Both the position numbers and the translations under genes were made by a program. The notes beneath the pieces are model-generated. The model was not told the origin of the DNA. It made no database searches and saw only the letters and a program-made list of their open reading frames with translations. Shown here piece by piece: positions 10,987-19,102 of a DNA stretch of 64,000 nucleotides (its first letter is position 1; the number at the start of each line of letters is the position of its first letter). Source of the stretch: QHCA01 sp038237645 (GTDB lineage: Bacteria; Actinomycetota; Actinomycetes; Mycobacteriales; QHCA01); the NCBI GenBank assembly GCA_038237645.1, contig JBBRYN010000004.1, positions 26,669-90,668 of the forward strand, in the 5' to 3' direction.

Positions 10987-11379
10987 TCAGTCGGAGTGCC
11001 GGTTTTGCAGGCTGAAGGCCGCCGACTCGAGGTAGTCCCACAGCGTCACGGCGTAGGGCTCGGGCAAGCCGAGCTAGTCGAGTGCGGCGCGCATGTGCCG
11101 GAGCCAGGCGTCCCGCTCGCGCTCGCCGATGGCGAAGGGCACGTGCCGCCGTCGCAGTCGCGGATGGCCGCGCCGGTCGGAGTATTCGCGGGGCCCGCCC
11201 CAATACTGGCTGAGGAACATGGTCAGCCGCTCCTGGGCGTGGGACAGATCCGCGTCGGGGTAGAGCGGGCGGAGCACCGGGTCAGTAGCGACGCCGGCGT
11301 AGAAAGTCGACACCAGCCGACGAAAGGTGTCTCCACCGCCAACCGCGTCGTAGAAGCTCGTCCCTGCCGGCTCGCTCAC
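10987..11379 (-). pseudogene. glbO: Group II truncated haemoglobin gene (GlbO-like) with an internal amber codon
   Basis: The frame begins MSEPAGTSFYDAVGGGDTF and shows group II truncated haemoglobin features: a helix-B region ending LVSTFYAG (B10 Tyr), YPDADLSHAQERL, FLSQYWGGP and proximal His in LRRRHVPFAI. A TAG at 11074-11076 stops it after 101 codons. In the same frame the missing helices G-H follow immediately (LGLPEPYAVTLWDYLES, including the conserved G8 Trp) to TGA at 10987. The full length of 130 aa is normal. Without read-through the product lacks the distal haem-pocket wall and is probably non-functional. A single wrong base could explain it. It is divergent from the DUF1800 gene. 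Confidence 0.88.
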
Positions 11380-11437
11380 CCATTCATCATCCCATCGGCC
11401 TAGTCAGCTCGGATTCGCCCGGCCCGACAAACCAAGG

Positions 11438-12973
11438 GTGACACCCACCGCGATGACCCGGCGCCGCCTCCTCGGCGCGGCCGCCACCGGTGTTACGGCG
11501 GCGGCGGTCCTCCCGATGATCGGGGTGACCCCGGCCGCGGCGGCCACCACAACCACCGCGACTTACCTCACCGCCGACCCGCTGCTGCACCTGCTACGGC
11601 GCGCGACGTACGGCACCACACCGGCTCTCATCGCCGAGGCGACCAAGCTGGGTGCCGCCGGCTGGCTGAACCAGCAGCTCGCACCCGCGCTCATCGATGA
11701 CCGGGCCTGTGACGCCTACCTTGCCCGCTACCCCAACCTGACCAAGTCCATTGCCGATGTCCGGGCGACCGACTCCGGCAACTGGGACGTGATGTTCGAC
11801 ACCGGCCGGGCCACCCTCGCCCGAGCCACGTGGAGCAGGCGCCAGCTCTTCGAGGTGATGGTGGACTTCTGGTCGAACCACCTGAACATCACCTGCCCGT
11901 CCGACAACGTGTGGGACAGCCGCCACCGCTTCGATGCCGATGTGATCCGGGTGCACGCACTGGGCAACTTCTCGGACATGCTGGTCGCCAGCTCCCTGCA
12001 CCCGGCGATGCTGCACTTCCTGAACAACAACGTCTCGCGCAAGGGCTCGCCCAACGAGAACTTCGGCCGGGAGTTGCTGGAGCTGCACACCGTCGGCGTG
12101 GAGGCCGGCTACACGGAGACGGAGATGCGTACCTCCGCCCTGGTGATGACGGGATGCACCGTCGATCAGGCCACCGGGGCCTTCGTCTACAAGCCCAGGT
12201 GGCACTACACCGGCCCCGTCAGCGTGCTCGGCTGGTCGGCGGCCAATGCCACCGCCGAGGGCGGCTACGTGGTCGCGGTGAGCTATCTGCGCTACCTCGC
12301 CGGGCACCCCAGCACCGCCCGGCACATCGCCGAGAAGCTCGCCATCCGGTTCGTCTCCGACCAGCCGTCGGCCGCCCTCATCGACAGCCTGGCGGGCGTA
12401 TACCTGCGCAACGGGACCGCGATCGTCCCGGTGCTGCGGGCGCTCTTCGCCTCCGCCGAGTTCCGGGCCTCGATCGGGGCCAAGGTACGCCGGCCCTACG
12501 AGGACATGGTCGCGACGCTGCGCACGCTCGACATCCGCCCCGATGTGTCCGGCACCGCGGGGGTCCAGGGGCTGTACTGGATGTCGTCCGACATGGGCCA
12601 GGCACCGCTGGCCTGGCACGTCGTCGACGGCTACCCAGACGTTGCCCTGGCCTGGCAGTCGGCGTCCGGCCTGCTGAGCCGCTGGAACAACCACATGATG
12701 CTCGCGGCGGCCTGGTGGCCCCGCACCCTGGTACGCCGCCCGCTGCGAACGCTGCTCCCGGCCGTGCTGCCGCTCACCTGGGGCGGCATCGTCGACGCTC
12801 TGGCGACACGATTGCTGAGTCAGCGCTTGACGGCCGCCGACCGGGCGGTGGTCCTGGCGTTCGTCGGGAAGACCTCCACCGGCGTCGTCAGCGCCAACGA
12901 CCAATGGCTGACGTGGAAGCTGCCATACCTCGTCGCGCTCCTGCTCGACCTGCCCTACCACGGACTGCGGTGA
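11438..12973 (+). CDS. Tat-exported DUF1800 protein
   Basis: The 511-residue product starts with a twin-arginine signal (MTRRRLLGAAATGVTAAAV, cleavage probably near PAAAA). Family marks of DUF1800 follow: HLLRRATYGTTP near the mature start, WLNQQLAP, MVDFWSNHLNI, LHFLNNNVSRKGSPNENFGRE-type and ELLELHTVGV. DUF1800 proteins are exported and biochemically uncharacterised, and are nearly always encoded beside a DUF1501 gene, as here (3 bases downstream). Start is GTG 11438 or ATG 11453; both keep the RRR motif. The pair probably acts as a unit in the cell envelope. Confidence 0.9.
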   Translation: MTPTAMTRRRLLGAAATGVTAAAVLPMIGVTPAAAATTTTATYLTADPLLHLLRRATYGTTPALIAEATKLGAAGWLNQQLAPALIDDRACDAYLARYPNLTKSIADVRATDSGNWDVMFDTGRATLARATWSRRQLFEVMVDFWSNHLNITCPSDNVWDSRHRFDADVIRVHALGNFSDMLVASSLHPAMLHFLNNNVSRKGSPNENFGRELLELHTVGVEAGYTETEMRTSALVMTGCTVDQATGAFVYKPRWHYTGPVSVLGWSAANATAEGGYVVAVSYLRYLAGHPSTARHIAEKLAIRFVSDQPSAALIDSLAGVYLRNGTAIVPVLRALFASAEFRASIGAKVRRPYEDMVATLRTLDIRPDVSGTAGVQGLYWMSSDMGQAPLAWHVVDGYPDVALAWQSASGLLSRWNNHMMLAAAWWPRTLVRRPLRTLLPAVLPLTWGGIVDALATRLLSQRLTAADRAVVLAFVGKTSTGVVSANDQWLTWKLPYLVALLLDLPYHGLR

Positions 12974-12975
12974 CC

Positions 12976-14262
12976 ATGACCAGCGAATCCAGTTGCGGCT
13001 GCCCGGACCACGAGGCCAAGACGGGCGGAGTGAGCCGGCGGACCTTCCTGGGGGCCGCCGCGGCGGCCGGTGCCTTGGCCGGGCTGAGTGGCCCGCTGAT
13101 GTCGAGCCGGCTGGCCTTCGCCGCCACGGGTGCGCCCTACACCGGCGACGTACTCGTCGTGCTGTCGATGCGGGGTGGGTTCGACGGGCTGTCCGCGATA
13201 GTGCCGGCCGGCGATCCGGCCTATTACGCCGCCCGGCCCAACATTGCCGTGCCCGCCGCCGCGCTGCTCGCCCGCGACGCGATGTTCGGCCTGCATCCCG
13301 CCCTCGCGCCGCTGCTGCCGTACTGGCTCGACGGCACCTTCGGGGCCGTCCACGCGGTGGGGCAGACCGACGCCACCCGTTCGCACTTCTCCTCGCTGGA
13401 GGAGATGGAGCGAGCGGCTCCCGGCACGTCGCTGCGCACCGGCTGGCTCGACCGGACGCTGGGTGTGCGGGGTGGCGGCTCGACGTTCCAGGCCGCCGTC
13501 GTCGGCAACAGCATGATCTCGCAGTCGCTGATCGGCCCGGCCCGCGAGATCGCACTGCAGGACATCGACAGTTTCGGACTCGACGGCGACCCGACCGTGA
13601 ATGCCCGGCGGGCCCGGGCGTTGCAGACGGCATACGCTGCCGCCCCGGCGCGGATGGCCGTCCCTGCGGCCACCGCTGTGGGCGCACTGGCCACGACCGC
13701 AGCGATCAAGGCCGGCGGCGACGCGCCCGCCAACGGATCGGTCTATCCCGCGACGCCACTGGCGAAGGCGCTGCGGGAAGTCAGCCGCCTCATCAAGGCC
13801 GGCGTGGGGCTGCAGGTCGCCTGCGTCGACTACGACGACTGGGATATGCACGTCGGCCTGGGCAAGCCGGTCGCCGGCGGCGCCATGAACGACCACCTGG
13901 CCGACTTCGCCGGTGCGATGGCGTCCTTTGCCCGCGACCTCGGCCCGGCCATGTCCTCAGTCACCGTCGTCACGCTGTCGGAGTTCGGCCGGCGGCTGGC
14001 GGAGAACGGCTCCGGTGGCACCGACCACGGCCACGGCAACGCCGTGCTGCTGTTCGGTGGCGGGGTCGTCGGCGGGACCGTGCACGGTCCGTGGCCCGGC
14101 CTGGCGCCGGCCGACCTGGACAACGGGGACCTCAGCGGGATGACCGACTACCGCGACGTGCTCGGCGAGATCCTGCAGAAGCGCTGCCGCATCGGCTCGC
14201 TGAGCCAGGTGTTTCCCGGCTTTACACCGACGCCGCTGGGCGCGGTCCGGATCCGACCCTAG
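12976..14262 (+). CDS. Tat-exported DUF1501 protein
   Basis: 428 residues starting MTSESSCGCPDHEAKTGG. The Tat motif SRRTFLGAAAAAGALAG sits near residue 20. The body has DUF1501 (alkaline-phosphatase/sulfatase-like superfamily) motifs: VLVVLSMRGGFDGLSAIVP, AVGQTDATRSHFSSLEEME, VDYDDWDMH and TLSEFGRR followed by GTDHGHGNA. The conserved Asp/His residues suggest a metal site of the alkaline-phosphatase type, though no activity is established. ATG 12976 lies 3 bases after the DUF1800 stop. A GTG overlapping that stop (12970) is an alternative. The Cys-rich N-terminus before the Tat motif is unusual. Confidence 0.9.
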   Translation: MTSESSCGCPDHEAKTGGVSRRTFLGAAAAAGALAGLSGPLMSSRLAFAATGAPYTGDVLVVLSMRGGFDGLSAIVPAGDPAYYAARPNIAVPAAALLARDAMFGLHPALAPLLPYWLDGTFGAVHAVGQTDATRSHFSSLEEMERAAPGTSLRTGWLDRTLGVRGGGSTFQAAVVGNSMISQSLIGPAREIALQDIDSFGLDGDPTVNARRARALQTAYAAAPARMAVPAATAVGALATTAAIKAGGDAPANGSVYPATPLAKALREVSRLIKAGVGLQVACVDYDDWDMHVGLGKPVAGGAMNDHLADFAGAMASFARDLGPAMSSVTVVTLSEFGRRLAENGSGGTDHGHGNAVLLFGGGVVGGTVHGPWPGLAPADLDNGDLSGMTDYRDVLGEILQKRCRIGSLSQVFPGFTPTPLGAVRIRP

Positions 14263-14278
14263 GCCGGAAGATGCCCGG

Positions 14279-15247
14279 TTAGTGACCCACAGTGCGGTGC
14301 AGCCGTAGGAAGGCCGGTCGGAAACCCAGGCGGGGCCAGGCCCGCGACGACAGCAGGTTGGTCGCCCGCCAGTCTGTGACGACGGTCGGGAAGCCGGCCT
14401 GGGCGGCCCAGGACAGCACCGCCTCGCCGAGCGCCCGGCCGACCCCCGACCCCCGGGCGGTCGGGTGGACGGCGGCGAAGGCCAGGAACCCTGCGTGCGC
14501 GGGCCGGATCAGCCCGACGTTGCCACGGGACTCGCGGATGTCGCAGCCGACGGCCGAGCCGATCACCGTCCCGTCGTGTTCGGCGACGAACGTGGTGAAA
14601 GCCGGGTCGTCGACCGACTCGTGCCATTCGGCCAGCGCCTCGGCCAGGGTCGACACGGGGCCCGCGGAGAAGACGGGGGAGCGGGCCTGGTGTTGCGGCA
14701 GGACGGGGTCGAGTGCGGCCAGCGAAGCGATGTCGGCGGCCGCGGCCCGCCGGATTCGCACCTCGGTCGACGGCCGCAGCGGGGTCGGGGGTGCTTCCCG
14801 TACCGCGTGGACCTGCTGCTGGCCGAATCCGAGGCGGAACCACGCGTCGACCGCGGCTGGGTCGTGAGCCGGGACGACGGCGTAGTGCGCGATGCGCCCT
14901 TCGTCGACCCAGCGCTGGGCCGCCCCGGCGTACAGATCGCGCACCGTCTCGGCCGTCGCCGCCGCGTGCGCCTCACTGGTGAGCCAAATATTTGGCCCCC
15001 AGACGCCGTTGGGGCTCGGTGCGCCCAGCAGGTAGCCCGCGAGCCGGCCGTCGGCCAGCGCGACCGTCCCGGACGAGTCCGGATCGGCCCACAATTCGGC
15101 GACCAACCTGCCCGCTGCCGATGGTGCCTCGTAGGCCGGGTCCAGGAGCGGCTCGCTGATCCGGTGCCCGCGGTGCCGGGCGGCGAGGAGGGCGGCCGCG
15201 CCGTCGATGTGCTCGGCAGCGAACGGTCGGACCTCCACGCGCGACAC
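14279..15247 (-). CDS. GNAT N-acetyltransferase with two GNAT domains
   Basis: 322 residues with tandem GNAT folds. The N-terminal half (about 1-150) is degenerate: VEVRPFAAEHIDGAAALL ... AGYLLGAP. The C-terminal half is a full domain with VRIRRAAAADIASLAAL, GTVIGSAVG and the acetyl-CoA pyrophosphate loop VHPTARGSGVGRALGE. Double-GNAT proteins of this size are common in actinobacteria and mostly have unknown small-molecule acceptors. It converges on the DUF1501 gene with a 16-base gap. No partner gene suggests a substrate. Confidence 0.85.
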   Translation of the reverse strand: MSRVEVRPFAAEHIDGAAALLAARHRGHRISEPLLDPAYEAPSAAGRLVAELWADPDSSGTVALADGRLAGYLLGAPSPNGVWGPNIWLTSEAHAAATAETVRDLYAGAAQRWVDEGRIAHYAVVPAHDPAAVDAWFRLGFGQQQVHAVREAPPTPLRPSTEVRIRRAAAADIASLAALDPVLPQHQARSPVFSAGPVSTLAEALAEWHESVDDPAFTTFVAEHDGTVIGSAVGCDIRESRGNVGLIRPAHAGFLAFAAVHPTARGSGVGRALGEAVLSWAAQAGFPTVVTDWRATNLLSSRAWPRLGFRPAFLRLHRTVGH

Positions 15248-15278
15248 GAAACCCGACGCTATCGGCCGCCCAGGTGGG

Positions 15279-15356
15279 TGTCAGGGGAATGCCTGTCAGG
15301 GAAAGCCTGCGGGTCCGGGGAAGCGTGTCCAGGGCACCCTGCCAGGGCAAATCGCC
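15279..15356. repeat. Degenerate TGTCAGGG-type short repeats upstream of the DinB gene
   Basis: Between the divergent GNAT and DinB genes, units of about 14-17 bases recur: TGTCAGGGGAATGCC (15279), TGTCAGGGAAAGCC (15294), TGTCCAGGGCACCC (15326) and TGCCAGGGCAAATCGCC (15340). They may be a slippage array or a set of regulator sites. Confidence 0.5.
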
Positions 15357-15366
15357 AAGGGGCAGG

Positions 15367-15885
15367 ATGGCGGGCATGACGACACCGCCGCGGGCTGACC
15401 CGCCCCTGATCGCCGACGAGCGAACCATGCTGACCGGCTGGCTCGACTACCACCGCGCAACGCTCGCCATGAAGTGTGCCGGCCTCACCCCCGGGCAACT
15501 GCGGGAGCGCTCGGCGCCCCCGTCGTCGATGTCGCTGCTCGGCCTGCTCCGGCACATGGCGGAGGTGGAGCGCGGTTGGTTCCGCCGGACGCTGGCCGGC
15601 GAGGATGCCCCGGCGATCTACTACAGCGACGAGCGACCTGACGACGATTTCGACGCCCTCGACTCCGCCGCACCCGACGAGGTCCTGCGCACCTGGCACC
15701 GGGAGTGCGACCTCGCTCGCGCGGCGACAGACAGCGCCGCCTCCCTGGACGTGCTCGGCCGCAGCTGGCGCGGACACGACGTCTCGCTGCGCTGGATCCT
15801 GGTGCACATGATCGAGGAGTACGCCCGGCACAACGGCCATGCTGACCTCCTGCGCGAGCGGATCGACGGCTCGACCGGCGACTGA
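15367..15885 (+). CDS. DinB/DUF664-family protein
   Basis: 172 residues with a four-helix bundle predicted. The family pattern is MLTGWLDYHRATLAMKCAGLTPGQL (helix 1), LLGLLRHMAEVERGWFRRTL, and SLRWILVHMIEEYARHNGHADLLRERIDG. The three metal-ligand histidines (RHMAEVE, HMIEEYARHNGHAD) are all present. DUF664/DinB proteins resemble mycothiol-dependent transferases, so an S-transfer role with mycothiol is plausible but unproven. The start is ATG 15367 (AAGGGG 4 nt upstream) or ATG 15376. The frame is open further upstream through the repeat array, which I regard as non-coding. Confidence 0.87.
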   Translation: MAGMTTPPRADPPLIADERTMLTGWLDYHRATLAMKCAGLTPGQLRERSAPPSSMSLLGLLRHMAEVERGWFRRTLAGEDAPAIYYSDERPDDDFDALDSAAPDEVLRTWHRECDLARAATDSAASLDVLGRSWRGHDVSLRWILVHMIEEYARHNGHADLLRERIDGSTGD

Positions 15886-15918
15886 GCAGAGTTGTCGCGA
15901 ACGGCACTCGCCCTGCGG

Positions 15919-15960
15919 TCATCTCGCTCCGCTTCTCGCTCCGCTCGATGCTCACTCGCC
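15919..15960. repeat. Dispersed TCATCTCGCT...GATGCTC.CTCGCC repeat, copy 1
   Basis: A 42-base element matches the copy at 23007-23048 at 38 of 42 positions. It lies immediately after the stop codon of the minus-strand MscS gene, in the convergent gap with the DinB gene. It is made of CGCTC/CTCGC microrepeats with a 5-6 base pseudo-period and has no strong hairpin. Confidence 0.75.
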
Positions 15961-15961
15961 A

Positions 15962-17005
15962 CTAGCTCGCCGGATGATCGCCGGCCGGCGGTGTGCTGGG
16001 TACGCCCGGAGTGGGCGTACCCCCCGGGACCAGCAGGCCGGCCGGCGGATGCGGCAGCGCGATCCCCTCGCGGTCGAAGCGCTCCTTGATGCGGGCCCGC
16101 AACTCCCGGGCCACCGGCGCCTGCTGCTCGGGCTTGGTCTTGACGGTCAGCCGAAGGACCAACCCCTCCTGGGTCATGTTCTCCACCCCGGTGACGGCCG
16201 GCTCCTCGATGATCAGGTCAGCGAATCCCGGATCGCCCCAGACCTCGTCGGCGACTTCCTTGAGCACCTCCCGGGCGCGCCGCAGGTCCGTGGAGTAGGA
16301 CACCGGCACGTCGAGGATCGCTCGCGACCAGCCCTGGCTCTTGTTGCCGACCCGGACGATCTCGCCGTTGCGGACGTACCAGACGACGCCCACGTCGTCG
16401 CGTAGCCGAGTGGTTCGCAGCCCGACCGCCTCGACGATGCCGGTGGCCTCGCCGACATCGATGACGTCGCCGACACCGTACTGATCTTCCATGATCATGA
16501 ACATGCCGGAGAGGAAGTCCTTGACGAGGTTCTGCGCGCCGAAGCCGACCGCAACGCCGACGATCCCCGCACTGGCGATCAGCGGGGCGAGGTTGATGCC
16601 GAGCTTGCCCAGGATGAGCATCAGCGCGATGACCAGGATCATTGCAGATGAGGCGCTGCGCAGCACCGATCCGACCGTCGCCGCCCGCTGCCGGCGGCGC
16701 TGCGAGGCAAGCGGCTCCAGGTCGAGGCGCTCCACCGCGCGGTCGCGCAGCGGGCGCAGCGCGCTCGGGACCGCCGAATTCGACGTGGACGAGATCAGCC
16801 GGTTGATCGCCCGGTGCGTGAGAAAGCGGAGGACCAGGGCACCCAGCGCGATGAGCAGGATCTGCACGGGCCGGGCGATCAGCCAGTCGGCGCTGCTGGC
16901 GAGCCAGCCGCGATGGGTCAGCCGGAAGACGAAGGCGCAGAACGTGCCCGGCTCGGACGCGCACGGCGGCTTCGTGGTCATCAGGGTGTGGAGGGCGGAA
17001 GTCAC
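15962..17005 (-). CDS. mscS: MscS-family mechanosensitive ion channel
   Basis: About 347 residues. Two hydrophobic segments (near ARPVQILLIALGALVL and SSAMILVIALMLILGK) precede the pore-lining TM3 typical of MscS, LIASAGIVGVAVGFGAQNLVKDFLSG. A beta domain follows (DQYGVGDVIDVGEATGIVEAVGLR) and then the alpha/beta cytoplasmic cage. The tail is Pro-rich (HPPAGLLVPGGTPTPG). Such channels open on membrane tension during osmotic downshock. The start is uncertain: GTG 17005 has AAGGAGG only 2 nt away, so ATG 17023 or ATG 16981 are alternatives. It is divergent from the HNH gene. Confidence 0.93.
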   Translation of the reverse strand: MTSALHTLMTTKPPCASEPGTFCAFVFRLTHRGWLASSADWLIARPVQILLIALGALVLRFLTHRAINRLISSTSNSAVPSALRPLRDRAVERLDLEPLASQRRRQRAATVGSVLRSASSAMILVIALMLILGKLGINLAPLIASAGIVGVAVGFGAQNLVKDFLSGMFMIMEDQYGVGDVIDVGEATGIVEAVGLRTTRLRDDVGVVWYVRNGEIVRVGNKSQGWSRAILDVPVSYSTDLRRAREVLKEVADEVWGDPGFADLIIEEPAVTGVENMTQEGLVLRLTVKTKPEQQAPVARELRARIKERFDREGIALPHPPAGLLVPGGTPTPGVPSTPPAGDHPAS

Positions 17006-17135
17006 CCCTCCTTGGTAGCGCATGCCCGTCGAGCCACTGGCAAAGGGGGCGGCGGGCGCAAACGGCCCGGTGGTCACAAGACGCGTGCCAAATCGCCGGT
17101 TGTCGGCCAGACTGTGCTCTGTCGGAGGTGAACCT

Positions 17136-17654
17136 GTGGCCCGGTCAGTCGTTGCGCTGGTGCTCAATGCGACGTACGAGCCGCTCTGCGTCGTGCCGGT
17201 TCGCCGCGCCGTCGTGCTGGTCCTCACGGCCAAGGCGATCGCCGTCGAATCCGGCGAAGGCGCATTACACAGCGCGACGCGCACGATCAGGGTGCCCGCC
17301 GTGGTCAAGCTGACCCACTTCGTCCGGGTGCCCTACCGCGCTCAGGTGCCGCTCACCCGTAAGGCGGTCTTCGCCCGTGACTCGGGCCGCTGTGTCTACT
17401 GTGGCGCGGCGGCCACCAGCATCGATCACGTCGTCCCACGTTCGCGCGGTGGCACCCACACCTGGGACAACGTGGTTGCCGCGTGTAGCCGGTGCAACCA
17501 CGCCAAGGCCGATCGCTCGGTGGCCGAGCTGGGCTGGCCGCTCGGCGTGCTGCCACGTGCCCCCAAGGGGATGGCCTGGCGGGTGCTCGGGCACCGCAGC
17601 ATCGATCCGCGCTGGAAGCCCTACCTCGGCGACGCCGAGTCCGCCACCGCCTGA
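17136..17654 (+). CDS. HNH endonuclease-domain protein
   Basis: 172 residues, starting VARSVVALVLNATYEPLCVVP, from GTG 17136 with GGAGG 7 nt upstream. The C-terminal HNH domain is complete: CVYCG and CSRCN zinc pairs flank SIDHVVPRSRGGTHTWDNVVAAC. The N-terminal 'LNATYEPL' region is typical of the actinobacterial Rv2469c-like group, which is chromosomal and conserved rather than phage-borne. Nuclease activity is predicted from the intact His-Asn-His signature. The cellular role is not known. It is followed 35 bases later by an amidase gene. Confidence 0.9.
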   Translation: MARSVVALVLNATYEPLCVVPVRRAVVLVLTAKAIAVESGEGALHSATRTIRVPAVVKLTHFVRVPYRAQVPLTRKAVFARDSGRCVYCGAAATSIDHVVPRSRGGTHTWDNVVAACSRCNHAKADRSVAELGWPLGVLPRAPKGMAWRVLGHRSIDPRWKPYLGDAESATA

Positions 17655-17689
17655 CATCAGCCGTATACCGCTCCACTAACGTGCTGCTG

Positions 17690-19102
17690 ATGGGCCTCCT
17701 GCACGACCTGTCTGCGCTCGAGCAGGCAGCCGCGATCCGGCGCGGCGAGGTGAGCCCGGTGGCGCTCGCGGAGCACTACCTGGGGCGGATCGAGGCGACC
17801 GGGGATGCCGTGGGTGCGTTCGTCACGGTCACCGCCGAGGCGGCGCTCGACCGGGCCCGTTCGCTGGCCGCTGCCGGCGAGGGCGAGCGGCCGGCCCTGT
17901 ACGGCGTGCCGATCGCGGTCAAGGACCTCAACCTGACCGCGGGCGTCCCCACCACCCTCGGCTCGCGCAGCTACGCCGACTTCGTGCCGCCGGTCGACGA
18001 CCACGTCGTCACCCTGCTGCGCGCCGCGGGCACGGTCAGCCTCGGCAAGACCAACACCCCGGAGTTCGGACTGCCCTGCTACACCGAGCCCGACGTCGCC
18101 CCGCCGGCCCGTACGCCCTGGGATCTGGACCGGTCGGCCGGTGGATCCAGCGGCGGGGGGGCCGCGGCAGTTGCCGCCGGCCTGCTGCCCTTCGCTCAGG
18201 GCAGCGACGGAGGCGGGTCCATCCGCATCCCGGCCAGCGTCTGCGGGGTGTTCGGACTCAAGCCGTCCAGGGGACGGGTGAGCGGCGGCCCACTGGGCGG
18301 GGACGTCACCGGATTGGCGATCAACGGCCCGCTCACCCGCACCGTCGCCGACGCGGCGGCGCTCCTCGATGCCATGGCCGTGCCCATGCCCGGCGACCCG
18401 CACTGGGCACCACCCCTGCCGGCCGGGGAGACGTTCCTGGCCGCGGCCGCCCGGCCGCCGGGCCGCCTGCGGATCGGCCGGTTCATCGACCCGCCGGTGC
18501 CCGGTGCACAGGTGCACCCCGATTGCCGGGTTGCCTGGGAGGCGGCGTCGGCCCTGCTCGCCTCCCTCGGCCACGAGATCGAGGACATCGCGCTGCCCTT
18601 CGGACCCGAGCTCATCGCGATGTTCGAGGTCGTCTGGTCGGTCTCCGCCACCGGTGTGCCCGTCGACCCGGCCCGGGAGGGGGAGTTGCGGCCGTTGACC
18701 CGCTGGCTGAGATCGCGCGGGAACGATTGTTCGGGCGCGGACTTCTTCCGCGCGCTCAGCGGGCTGCAGTACGCCGCCCGCGTCTCGATCAGGGCCACCG
18801 CGGCCTATGACGCGGTGTTGACGCCGACGCTGGCCCAGCCGCCGTTGCTGGTCGGCGCGCTGCGGGACGACGCCGACCCGGCGGCCGACTTCGAAGCCCA
18901 GAAGCGCTTCACGCCGTTCACCGCCGTCTACAACCTGACCGGCCAGCCGGCGGTCAGCCTGCCGCTGTTCTGCAACGACGCCGGCCTGCCGATCGGGGTG
19001 ATGCTGGTCGGGCGTCCCGCGGCGGAAGCCACCCTGCTGTCCCTGTCGGCCCAGTTGGAGGCGGCATGTCCCTGGCGTGATCGGCATCCCGCGTTGTGGT
19101 GA
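17690..19102 (+). CDS. Amidase signature-family hydrolase
   Basis: 470 residues. The amidase signature catalytic elements are visible: Lys in VPIAVKDLNLTAGV, the Gly/Ser-rich stretch DRSAGGSSGGGAAAVAAGL with the cis-Ser, and the nucleophile region GSDGGGSIRIPAS. The C-terminal part holds VYNLTGQPAVSLPLF and GLPIGVMLVG, typical of GatA-like free-standing amidases. The substrate is not deducible; there is no gatB/gatC here. ATG 17690 is chosen, with GTG 17681 in frame. Its TGA overlaps the start of malQ by 4 bases (GTGA), so the two are translationally coupled. Confidence 0.93.
   Translation: MGLLHDLSALEQAAAIRRGEVSPVALAEHYLGRIEATGDAVGAFVTVTAEAALDRARSLAAAGEGERPALYGVPIAVKDLNLTAGVPTTLGSRSYADFVPPVDDHVVTLLRAAGTVSLGKTNTPEFGLPCYTEPDVAPPARTPWDLDRSAGGSSGGGAAAVAAGLLPFAQGSDGGGSIRIPASVCGVFGLKPSRGRVSGGPLGGDVTGLAINGPLTRTVADAAALLDAMAVPMPGDPHWAPPLPAGETFLAAAARPPGRLRIGRFIDPPVPGAQVHPDCRVAWEAASALLASLGHEIEDIALPFGPELIAMFEVVWSVSATGVPVDPAREGELRPLTRWLRSRGNDCSGADFFRALSGLQYAARVSIRATAAYDAVLTPTLAQPPLLVGALRDDADPAADFEAQKRFTPFTAVYNLTGQPAVSLPLFCNDAGLPIGVMLVGRPAAEATLLSLSAQLEAACPWRDRHPALW

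Noticed and set aside
11594..13687. 697-aa minus-strand open frame opposite DUF1800/DUF1501
   Set aside because: Its Arg/Gly/His-rich composition is a GC-rich shadow of the two genes on the plus strand, which have clear Tat signals and family motifs.
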